Positions 1-6,201 of a stretch of DNA of 7,801 bases are shown piece after piece. The stretch spans positions 1-7,801 of the forward strand of contig CAZFWV010000322.1 in NCBI GenBank assembly GCA_964522605.1, read 5' to 3'. The notes below the pieces were generated by a model, which searched no databases, was not told where the DNA came from, and was given only the letters and a program-made list of their open reading frames with translations. This stretch comes from CAVZLD01 sp964522605. Its GTDB lineage: Bacteria > Planctomycetota > Planctomycetia > Pirellulales > Pirellulaceae. The position numbers and the translations under genes are program-made. Every line of letters starts with the position of its first letter. Position 1 is the stretch's first letter.

Positions 1-382
1 GTCAGCCCGGCGGTTCGATGTCAACAACGACGGGGTAGTCGACATTCTGGACCGAACTCATTGGATCAAGAACCTCAAGACCACATGGTTTGGCGATGCC
101 AATCTGGACGGTGAATTCAACACGGCTGACCTAACTCAGGTTCTGGGAGCGGGCAAATACGAAACGCAAGAGTACGCCGGCTGGTCCGAAGGCGACTGGA
201 ACGGTGATGGCGTTTTCGGCACCGGTGACCTTGTGATTGCGTTGTGGGATGGCGGGTACGAGATGGGGCCGCGAGAACCAATGGCCGTGCCAGAGCCGAG
301 TGGCGGTGCACTGCTGATCTTCGGCGCGTTGATGGCGTTCTATCGTCGGCGCGGGAATACAGCGTTGTTGGCCAGAAGCTGA
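1..382 (+). CDS. C-terminal part of a secreted dockerin-like / PEP-CTERM protein (5' end outside window)
   Basis: The first complete codon is at position 2, and the frame runs 126 codons to a TGA at 380-382. What is visible is only the shared C-terminal cassette: an EF-hand-like loop DVNNDGVVDILD (17-52), then loop DANLDGEFNTAD, the WSEGDWN linker, and loop DWNGDGVFGTGD. The tail follows as AVPEPSGG, a short hydrophobic segment (LLIFGALMAF) and basic YRRR. By family knowledge this tail is an exosortase-processed sorting and anchoring signal, and the loops are dockerin type I-like calcium sites. The N-terminal cargo domain and loop 1 lie upstream of the window, so the specific role of the protein cannot be told. 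It is the closest relative of the cassette in the gene at 981 over the left part of the module: 21 bp (158-178) and 24 bp (181-204) are identical to that gene. Coding status is very likely; function is open. Confidence 0.9.
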   Translation, partial: SARRFDVNNDGVVDILDRTHWIKNLKTTWFGDANLDGEFNTADLTQVLGAGKYETQEYAGWSEGDWNGDGVFGTGDLVIALWDGGYEMGPREPMAVPEPSGGALLIFGALMAFYRRRGNTALLARS

Positions 383-968
383 ACCACACCGTCGGGTCAT
401 CGGTGCCAGGTCCGGTTACCAACCGCGACGAATCACACGCCACTTTTGGCTGTAAATTTGGGCACAGCTTTTTCTCCTGGAAATGCGCAAAGCCTTGAGT
501 CCTTCGACCGCAGTTTTGGCACTGTTCGTTCCAAGACTTGCGGCTCGACCTGGGAGACCAGACAGGGCCGCGGCCTGGCATGACCACGTGATTTCGACGG
601 TGTCAGCGAGGTCCGCGATGCTTTTGGGGAGGTTTGGCCGTTCGGAACCAAGCCGAAATAGTTGATGTCAGGCTGGGCAAACCTCGATGCGTCTCGGTCA
701 GGATGAACCTTTAATTTCTGCCCCTCCTTTGTGGGGTGCCTTCGTTTAATTGAGGCGTCCCTTCGGCGCTTGGTTGGCACGAATGTGGTCCATTTCTCGC
801 TTGTACTCTTGATCCCCCTCGTGATGGCCAAATGCAGCACTGCCCATCTTTTGCGGGGTGATTCAGCGTAACGCGGCGACGAGTGAGGGATGAGTTGGAT
901 TGGCCGATCCCACATGTTTCAGCAGAACGAATGTGGGCGACAAGACAGAGAGCTGAACTCAGAGTTTC
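383..968. other. 586-base gap without a supportable gene
   Basis: No reading frame here shows a recognisable domain, signal peptide or ribosome-binding site. The first bases after the stop (to about 386) still match the region after the stop of the gene at 981. A minus-strand frame of 160 codons (433-915) is open, but its translation is rich in Arg, Ser, Pro and Lys with no hydrophobic core pattern and looks like non-coding sequence. There is a small stem-loop near 719-737, where CCCC pairs with GGGG around a TCCTTTGT loop. The promoter of the gene at 981 probably lies in the right half, but I see no convincing -35/-10 pair. The stretch could be decayed coding sequence or a dispersed intergenic repeat; only a genome comparison would tell. 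Confidence 0.5.
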
Positions 969-974
969 AAGGAG
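969..974 (+). promoter_or_regulatory. Ribosome binding site of the PD40 protein gene at 981
   Basis: AAGGAG lies six bases before the ATG at 981. It is a near-perfect Shine-Dalgarno sequence and fixes this start. Confidence 0.8.
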
Positions 975-980
975 AAGAAG

Positions 981-2420
981 ATGCGAATCAAATCGACCAT
1001 CGCACGGCCCCTCGTTAGTTTAATTTGTCTTCTCTTTATCTGCCCTTTCGTCAGCCAATTGAGGGCTCAGGTACCGCACGGGTACTTTGCGAACGTGCGG
1101 CAAATCCTGGACGTTGACGCAGCCTACTTCGATTACGGACCTGTCGTATCGGGAGACGGTCTTACGCTGTTGTTCGGCAATGATGATTGTCAGACGGGCC
1201 TGGTGAATGGATGCGACCCGCGCCCGGGGACGGTCGGAGGCCAGGATCTTTGGATGGCAACCCGCACGAGCCTTGACGAATTATTCTCGAACGCAGAGAA
1301 CCTCGAACAACTCAACTCTTTAAATCACGAGGGACCAGGCAGTCTATCAGCAGATGAACTGACGGTGTACTTTTCATCTGCACGAACTGGTGATGGCGAT
1401 CTTTATCAAGCATCGCGTGCATCTCTGGGAGAGGACTTCGACAATCCAATACCGCTGAGTGAGCTGAACACAGTTGCATGGGAATCCGGAGGATCGGTAT
1501 CGGCCGATGGACTGACGATCGTTTTCCAGAAGCAGTTCGGCCAGCCCCCAGCGGGCCAGCTCTCCATCTGGATGGCCACGCGCGACTCGGTAGATCAACC
1601 TTTCTCGGGGGCCGAGCCTGTCTTTCCGGTGAGCTTCTACAGCTCGGCAGGACCTTCTCTCTCTCCTGACGGGAAGACTCTTTTCTTCATGGACGGATGG
1701 ACGGCTCCTCGACGTCCCGGAGGTAGCGGAACGGACATCTGGGTCGCATTCCGCGCATCGACCGACAAGGATTTTGGAGATGCGGTGAACTTAAACGAAC
1801 AGTGGCCGGGATCCACGATTAACACCTCGGTCACCGACGGAACACCGTCGGTGTCTCCCGATTGGCCGTTGGCTGGGTCGAAGCTCTATTTCACCCGGGC
1901 CACGAGTAACAATGCCGTTGGCGGGGTGACGATCATGGAGGCCGATTGGATCACCGATCCGGGGGACTTGGACGCAAGTGGTCAGCTCGATGCCAACGAC
2001 CTTGATTTGCTTTCGCTGGAAATCCGCACTGCGGAAAACCGTCGCGGTTTCGATCTCAACAGTGATCAGCTTGTCGACGAAAAGGACCACGAGGTTTGGG
2101 TGAAAGAGCTGAAGAACACCTGGTTCGGCGACGCCAATCTAGACGGCGAATTTAACACGGGCGACTTGGTCCAGGTTCTTGGTACAGGTAAGTACGAAAC
2201 GCAAGAGTACGCCTCCTGGTCCGAAGGCGACTGGAACGGGGATGGCGTGTTTGGAACGGGTGACTTGGTGAAAGCTTTGGAGGATGGCGGGTACGAGATG
2301 GGGCCGAGAATGAATGCGCTGGTGGTGCCGGAGCCGAGTGGTGCAGCGGTGTTGGCGATCGGCGTGTTCGTGGCACTGTGTCGCCAGCGTCGGATTTGGG
2401 CAGTGGTGGTCAGAAGCTAA
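981..2420 (+). CDS. Secreted PD40 (WD40-like) beta-propeller protein with dockerin-like cassette and PEP-CTERM tail
   Basis: 479 residues. The ATG at 981 has a strong AAGGAG and is followed by a Sec signal peptide: basic MRIK, hydrophobic LVSLICLLFICPFV, likely cleavage near residues 28-30. Residues about 50-320 hold five PD40-type blades with the hallmark [LS]S.D[EGW]..[LV].F; clear examples are VSGDGLTLLF (57-66), LSADELTVYF (122-131), VSADGLTIVF (173-182) and LSPDGKTLFF (227-236). Each is followed by a D[LI]W-like strand (DLWMATR, SIWMATR, DIWVAFR). The propeller is non-enzymatic as far as can be seen and probably a binding scaffold. Four EF-hand/dockerin-like loops follow at 329-340, 358-369, 384-395 and 417-428. 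The tail is VPEPS (449-453), a hydrophobic stretch and RQRR (468-471). The cassette resembles the one at 1-382 on its left and is identical in DNA to the one at 7453-7530 on its right. The frame and architecture are secure; the binding partner is unknown. Confidence 0.93.
   Translation: MRIKSTIARPLVSLICLLFICPFVSQLRAQVPHGYFANVRQILDVDAAYFDYGPVVSGDGLTLLFGNDDCQTGLVNGCDPRPGTVGGQDLWMATRTSLDELFSNAENLEQLNSLNHEGPGSLSADELTVYFSSARTGDGDLYQASRASLGEDFDNPIPLSELNTVAWESGGSVSADGLTIVFQKQFGQPPAGQLSIWMATRDSVDQPFSGAEPVFPVSFYSSAGPSLSPDGKTLFFMDGWTAPRRPGGSGTDIWVAFRASTDKDFGDAVNLNEQWPGSTINTSVTDGTPSVSPDWPLAGSKLYFTRATSNNAVGGVTIMEADWITDPGDLDASGQLDANDLDLLSLEIRTAENRRGFDLNSDQLVDEKDHEVWVKELKNTWFGDANLDGEFNTGDLVQVLGTGKYETQEYASWSEGDWNGDGVFGTGDLVKALEDGGYEMGPRMNALVVPEPSGAAVLAIGVFVALCRQRRIWAVVVRS
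2229..2306 (+). repeat. 78-bp exact direct repeat, copy A (dockerin-like loop 4)
   Basis: By eye this stretch is base-for-base identical to 7453-7530, third codon positions included. It encodes loop 4 of the cassette and the GGYEMGP that follows. The same 78-base stretch in the first gene (194-271) has the same length but 12 differences. Outside the tract identity drops at once on both sides. Confidence 0.9.
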
Positions 2421-2614
2421 ACCATGATCCCGGTGGCACGGGTCCGAACCGCAAGCCAATCTTCCATGTGAAGCTGCTAAATCTTCGCTTTATCGGTTTT
2501 CTCTCGGATTTTCTGGGATAGACTGCTGCCGAATCTCGCATCCATGAGGGGTAACGGACGATGGCAGATGTTGGTGCAACACCGGAGCCGGATTTTCCAC
2601 TTTGCGCAGCATTT
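2421..2614. other. Intergenic spacer between the two PD40 genes
   Basis: Roughly 200 bases with no supportable gene. It begins with a few bases that match the region after the stop of the gene ending at 382. Only weak stem-loops are visible, such as CCCG pairing with CGGG near 2427-2442 and TGTTG pairing with CAACA near 2569-2581. No terminator with a T-run and no clear promoter boxes are seen. Confidence 0.5.
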
Positions 2615-2620
2615 GGGGGG
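2615..2620 (+). promoter_or_regulatory. Probable weak ribosome binding site of the gene at 2628
   Basis: A GGGGGG run lies seven bases before the ATG at 2628. It is not a canonical AGGAGG, but it is correctly placed, and the signal peptide that follows supports this start. Confidence 0.45.
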
Positions 2621-2627
2621 TTAAATC

Positions 2628-4580
2628 ATGAAATGGTATTTTTGGCTGACCATTTGCGCGATCGTTGCGAGCTTCTGCGCGAGTATGACAACTGATACCT
2701 GCGCACAGTTCTCATTTGGCGACCCTGTACCATTTCCTGAACCGATCAATTCGCCGGGGGCATGGGACGCCGCTGCTTCCATCTCGCCGAATGGTCAGGA
2801 GCTTTTCTTCACTTCCGATCGCGCTGGGTGGGGAACCTACCTTTCGAATCGCACGAGCTCCACCCAGGAGTTTGGCACTCCCACAATGCTCTTTCCTGAA
2901 CTCAACCACGGAAGTATTTCAAGTGACGGGTTGTCCTTCTTTGCCAACGCGGATCGACATGGAGGCTACGGTGGAACGGACCTTTTCATGGTTGACCGTC
3001 CTTCCGTGGACGAATCGTGGGGTATTTATCAGAATCTGGGTAACACGGTCAACAGTTCGACATTCGAGCGTTACCCAGTCATATCCGCGGACGGACGTGA
3101 ATTGTATTTCACGAGAACCTCTGGATATGACCTTTTCGATGCAGACATTTGGGTTGCGCGACGACAAGACGAATTTGCAGATTTCGATTCGGTACTCAAG
3201 CTTCCACCCAACATTAACGAAGGCAGTGCCAGTGCTGCCAGCTTGAGTCCTGACGGGCTTCACCTGTTCTTCTCATCGGACAGAAACGGAGGATATGGGG
3301 CGATCGATATTTGGATGTCTACGCGCGCTGACGTGAATAGTCCCTGGCGAGATCCGGTGAATCTTGGACCGAAAATAAACTCGGTCGACAACGAATGGCA
3401 TCCCTGGATGTCATTGGATGGGGGTGCGATGTATTTCTCCAGGTCGCCGAACGCCGATCCGTCTAACGCCGATAATTGGTATGCTTCCGTGGTTGCTGAG
3501 CCCCCGGGCCAGGAGCTGACGATCGTGTATCCCTCGGCGTATGAGAACGTTGAGGGTCCCGAAGGGTTTAGCACCGTGGATGAGCACCCGAACGGCGGAC
3601 GTTTTCAGTTGGTCTACAGCGCGTCGGACTCCCTGTTGACTGTACCTAACTCGCATCGATATCTGACCGGCATACGCTGGCGGCCCGATCGTAGTTTGTC
3701 CGAGCCGCTATCTTTGCCCTGGACACATCTTGAGGCGAGAGTATCTGCCACGAGCAAGGACCCGACGAATCTGAGTTGGGAATTCGCGGAGAATATCGGT
3801 GCCGACGAGACGCTCATTTATAACGGACCGATTACACTCACGACTTCAAACAGCGGTCCCGCCGAAGGACCAAGAGAATTTGATTACGTCCTGGATTTCG
3901 AAACACCCTACTATTACGACCCGAACGCGGGAAATCTCTTGATTGACTTCACGATGCGAGGACCCGCAACCGGTCTGCCAACGGATGGTTGTTGTTCATC
4001 CGCAGTACCGTTACTAAGCCGCTGGGTGTGGGACGCAGATCCCGACAGTCAGTATGCCACGTGGGAAAGTGACAGCCTGCCGATTATCCAGTTTGTATTC
4101 ACCTCAGGCGTCAAAGGAGACTTTAACGGAGACAATGTTCTGGACTCGGAAGATATCGATCTACTGACGACCGCGGTTGTCATGACTCCCACTGACTTGA
4201 CATTCGATCTGAACGATGATGAAGTCGTGACCGATGCGGATGTGGAAGTATGGGTCAAAAATCTCCGAAAGACGTGGGTCGGCGACGCCAATGTGGATGG
4301 AGAATTTAACACGAAGGATCTCGTCGATGTACTCACTGTCGGAAAATACGAAACGGGAGAATTCGCCGTTTGGTCGGAGGGAGACTGGAACGCCGACGGG
4401 AAATTTGGCACTTCCGATTTCGTGGCGGCGCTGATCGATGGTGGCTACGACTTGGGGGAACGAAACGAAGTGGCTGCCGTGCCGGAGCCGGGAGCGTGGG
4501 TGCTTTGCTTAGTGGCCACCGGCCTCTGCTGCTGGCGTAAGAGGCGGTGGTCAAATTGCGATCGATCCGCCGCGAGGTGA
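2628..4580 (+). CDS. Secreted PD40 propeller protein with extra beta-rich domain, dockerin-like cassette and PEP-CTERM tail
   Basis: 650 residues, starting with a signal peptide (MKWYFWLTICAIVASFCASM, cleavage probably near residue 26). Residues 45-288 carry five PD40-like blades; the motif is clear in ISPNGQELFFTSDR (52-65), ISADGRELYFTR (152-163), LSPDGLHLFFSSDR (206-219) and MSLDGGAMYFSR (261-272). Residues about 296-492 form a second, non-propeller domain with features often seen just before PEP-CTERM tails: GGRFQLVY (323-330), YLTGIRWRPD (345-354), FAENIGADET (386-395) and YYYDPNAGNLLIDF (428-441). I recognise that pattern but know no function for it. Dockerin-like loops lie at 498-509, 527-538, 553-564 and 586-597, followed by VPEP (618-621), a hydrophobic segment and WRKRRW. 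This cassette is the most diverged of the five. The next gene starts 32 bases downstream, so the two are probably co-transcribed. Confidence 0.93.
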   Translation: MKWYFWLTICAIVASFCASMTTDTCAQFSFGDPVPFPEPINSPGAWDAAASISPNGQELFFTSDRAGWGTYLSNRTSSTQEFGTPTMLFPELNHGSISSDGLSFFANADRHGGYGGTDLFMVDRPSVDESWGIYQNLGNTVNSSTFERYPVISADGRELYFTRTSGYDLFDADIWVARRQDEFADFDSVLKLPPNINEGSASAASLSPDGLHLFFSSDRNGGYGAIDIWMSTRADVNSPWRDPVNLGPKINSVDNEWHPWMSLDGGAMYFSRSPNADPSNADNWYASVVAEPPGQELTIVYPSAYENVEGPEGFSTVDEHPNGGRFQLVYSASDSLLTVPNSHRYLTGIRWRPDRSLSEPLSLPWTHLEARVSATSKDPTNLSWEFAENIGADETLIYNGPITLTTSNSGPAEGPREFDYVLDFETPYYYDPNAGNLLIDFTMRGPATGLPTDGCCSSAVPLLSRWVWDADPDSQYATWESDSLPIIQFVFTSGVKGDFNGDNVLDSEDIDLLTTAVVMTPTDLTFDLNDDEVVTDADVEVWVKNLRKTWVGDANVDGEFNTKDLVDVLTVGKYETGEFAVWSEGDWNADGKFGTSDFVAALIDGGYDLGERNEVAAVPEPGAWVLCLVATGLCCWRKRRWSNCDRSAAR

Positions 4581-4601
4581 CAATAGGACGACGCCTCAGC
4601 C

Positions 4602-4606
4602 AGGAG
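4602..4606 (+). promoter_or_regulatory. Ribosome binding site that decides the start at 4613
   Basis: AGGAG lies six bases before the ATG at 4613. An upstream in-frame ATG at 4547, inside the preceding gene, has no comparable site and would put a basic 22-residue leader before the signal peptide, so 4613 is preferred. Confidence 0.75.
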
Positions 4607-4612
4607 CCCGCC

Positions 4613-5776
4613 ATGTCTGCACGCTCTGTTTGCCAAGCCACGTTCGTCGTCGTTTTCATTCTTGCAGCGTCCTCTGCCATCCACGCCGACATCCACCGCT
4701 GGGATACGGGCGAAGTGATTCCGGGGACGAAGGGGTTAGAGCCACGGCCGGGGATGTGGCTCGAAGGTAGGAATCGCGAAAGCCTCAACTTGCGTTACGC
4801 GGACTTCTCTGGAGGACCGAATCTAGCCAACGCTACTTTCCGGTTTAGCTGGCTTGATGATGCCGACTTCAGCGGTGCCAATCTCACTAACGCGAGTTTT
4901 GAATCCTCAAGATGTCCTGCGGTGGATTTTTCCAACACAGACCTTTCCGGCGCCCGTATGTCGTTGGCGACACTCACGGGCGCGATCTTGGCAGAAGCCG
5001 TGGTCACCGGAGCGGATTTTTGGCGCACAACCGCACATGGCTTCATGAAGGAACAGCTCTATTCTACGGCGAGCTACCGAGAGGGTAACCTGCGAGGTAT
5101 TAGGCTCGGCGCCAATGACCTATCCAACTGGGATTTCGGCGGGCAAGACCTGACGAATGCTCTTTTTGTCGGATGCGAACCTGTTTTTGGCTTTTGTATT
5201 GGCAGTCGCCTGACCGACGCCAACTTAACTGGGGCTAATCTCAGAACTGCTTCGTTCGAACGCTCCGACCTTTCGTCTGCGATTATGGATGCCACGACCG
5301 TCTATGATCAGTGGACGCTGTTCCCGACGGAGTTCGACCCTTCAGCAGCTGGAATTACACTTGTGTTATCTCCAGCCGGCGACTTTGATGCGAATGACGC
5401 TCTGGAGAGTCTCGACGTGGATGTCCTGGCCGCGCGAATTAGATCTGGGTACGTCGATTTGAACGGCTTCTGGCCTAACGCCATGTTTGACCTCAATGAC
5501 GACCAATCCATCGACCTCGCTGATCACCGCTTCTGGGTCAAAGTTCTCAAACGCACCTGGTATGGCGACGCCAATCTCGACGGCAAATTCAACACTTTGG
5601 ACTTCGTTCAAACTCTAGAGGCAGGCAAGTACGAGAAAGGCTGGCTGACAGAACGGGCCCAAATTCTTGGCGAGTCGGCCTCCTGGTCCGAAGGTGACTG
5701 GAACGGCGACGGCGTCTTCGACACGGGCGACCTCGTGATAGCGCTGGAGGATGGTGGGTACGCGAAGGGACCATGA
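4613..5776 (+). CDS. Secreted pentapeptide-repeat protein with dockerin-like cassette, PEP-CTERM tail lost to an in-frame TGA
   Basis: 387 residues from the preferred ATG. A signal peptide (FVVVFILAASSAIHA) ends near residue 25. Residues about 56-228 are pentapeptide repeats of the A[DN]L/F type: LRYADFSGG, LDDADFSGANLTNASF (81-96), VDFSNTDLSGA (104-114), LTDANLTGANLRTASF (200-215). They should fold as a right-handed beta-helix that serves as a structural or binding scaffold. A break at about 139-170 lacks the five-residue rhythm. Dockerin-like loops lie at 257-268, 293-304, 319-330 and 362-373. Between loops 3 and 4 there are about ten residues more than in the paralogues. Translation ends GGYAKGP-stop; the TGA at 5774-5776 stands where the paralogues have Arg, and a complete PEP-CTERM tail remains in frame downstream. 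As read, the product would be secreted without an anchor. It may be a recent nonsense mutant, a sequencing error or a soluble form. Confidence 0.88.
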   Translation: MSARSVCQATFVVVFILAASSAIHADIHRWDTGEVIPGTKGLEPRPGMWLEGRNRESLNLRYADFSGGPNLANATFRFSWLDDADFSGANLTNASFESSRCPAVDFSNTDLSGARMSLATLTGAILAEAVVTGADFWRTTAHGFMKEQLYSTASYREGNLRGIRLGANDLSNWDFGGQDLTNALFVGCEPVFGFCIGSRLTDANLTGANLRTASFERSDLSSAIMDATTVYDQWTLFPTEFDPSAAGITLVLSPAGDFDANDALESLDVDVLAARIRSGYVDLNGFWPNAMFDLNDDQSIDLADHRFWVKVLKRTWYGDANLDGKFNTLDFVQTLEAGKYEKGWLTERAQILGESASWSEGDWNGDGVFDTGDLVIALEDGGYAKGP

Positions 5777-5875
5777 GGGGATGCACCGGCGGTGCCGGAG
5801 CCGAGTAGCTGGTTGCTATTGCTGATGGGGCTGCTGCCGGATCTTCGCCGTCGCTCTTCGCGAAGTGTCGTCTAA
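5777..5875 (+). pseudogene. Stranded PEP-CTERM tail in frame after the TGA at 5774
   Basis: In the same frame as the pentapeptide gene, 32 codons remain open to a TAA at 5873-5875. They encode GDAPAVPEPSSW, a hydrophobic run (LLLLMGLLP) and basic DLRRRSSRS, which is a full PEP-CTERM sorting signal placed exactly as in the four paralogues here. The region has no start codon or ribosome-binding site of its own that I can see. It is therefore either the dead end of a broken gene or translated only by readthrough. A corrected gene would span 4613-5875. Confidence 0.85.
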
Positions 5876-5877
5876 CC

Positions 5878-5900
5878 ACTCGTTCAGACAACGGACGAGT
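5878..5900 (+). other. Stem-loop just after the PEP-CTERM tail, possible transcript end
   Basis: ACTCGTTC (5878-5885) pairs with GGACGAGT (5893-5900) around a seven-base loop, with one G-U pair. It begins three bases after the TAA of the stranded tail. No T-run follows, so a classical intrinsic terminator is doubtful; it may mark or protect a 3' end. Its place after the TAA rather than the TGA fits an ancestral gene that ended at 5875. Confidence 0.4.
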
Positions 5901-6057
5901 CGTCCTATCAGCCCGGCCCGGTCGAGTGGGTTGACGAGGGCCAAAGCCTCGCGGGCGGACTTGTCTTTGATTTGCGTCGAAAACCCAACGATTTGCGAGC
6001 ACTCACGGAGCCATGGACTCCTGACCTTGTGTGAGCCTGAGGGACTTCCATTCTAAC

Positions 6058-6083
6058 CAAGGAATTGCCGTGGGGATTCCTTG
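6058..6083 (+). other. Eight-base-pair perfect stem-loop upstream of the GDSL-type gene
   Basis: CAAGGAAT (6058-6065) is the exact reverse complement of ATTCCTTG (6076-6083), with a ten-base loop. It lies about 120 bases before the ATG at 6202. It could be an operator-like inverted repeat or an RNA hairpin in the leader; nothing in the sequence decides between these. Confidence 0.4.
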
Positions 6084-6145
6084 AAATACTTGGCTGGGAT
6101 GATACGTTGACGGAACATCGTCGCGAAAAAGGCTGTGGCAGAGAA

Positions 6146-6166
6146 CGCGAATCCAAAAGGTTCGCG
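6146..6166 (+). other. Compact stem-loop with AAAA loop in the leader of the GDSL-type gene
   Basis: CGCGAA, a bulged T and CC (6146-6154) pair with GGTTCGCG (6159-6166) across an AAAA loop. The stem has eight base pairs, GC-rich at the base, and ends 35 bases before the ATG at 6202. It could affect translation of that gene, whose start is otherwise poorly marked. Confidence 0.4.
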
Positions 6167-6201
6167 AGATTCCTTCAACGCTGATCACATGGTGTGTTCG
6201 A

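Larger units (their letters stand above)
5901..6201. other. Gap before the GDSL-type gene, no supportable gene, two further stem-loops
   Basis: No reading frame with recognisable content. Two perfect or near-perfect stem-loops (6058-6083 and 6146-6166) lie upstream of the next gene and may belong to its leader. I see no convincing promoter boxes and no ribosome-binding site just before 6202. Confidence 0.45.

Noticed and set aside
483..665. Plus-strand 60-codon frame after the first gene
   Set aside because: Short, no good ribosome-binding site, no recognisable content; it overlaps the equally unsupported minus-strand frame.
433..915. Minus-strand open frame of 160 codons in the gap between the first two genes
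   Set aside because: No ribosome-binding site, signal, domain or regular hydrophobic pattern; composition is Arg/Ser/Pro/Lys-rich as in chance frames of GC-rich DNA. I considered a transposase remnant but found no recognisable motif.
2121..2228. Regularly spaced glycine/aspartate codons looked like a tandem DNA repeat
   Set aside because: The periodicity is protein-level (EF-hand-like loops); adjacent loops within a gene are not repeated at DNA level.
4547..4612. Upstream ATG that would extend the pentapeptide gene by 22 residues
   Set aside because: It lies inside the end of the preceding gene, lacks a ribosome-binding site, and would bury the signal peptide; the ATG at 4613 has AGGAG at proper spacing.
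5774..5776. TGA read as selenocysteine
   Set aside because: The paralogues have Arg here, not Cys or a redox site, and no clear SECIS-like hairpin directly follows. A nonsense change is the simpler reading.
5589..6002. Minus-strand 137-codon frame across the end of the pentapeptide gene
   Set aside because: It is the shadow of the conserved cassette on the other strand; the Arg/Pro/Ser-rich translation has no family features.
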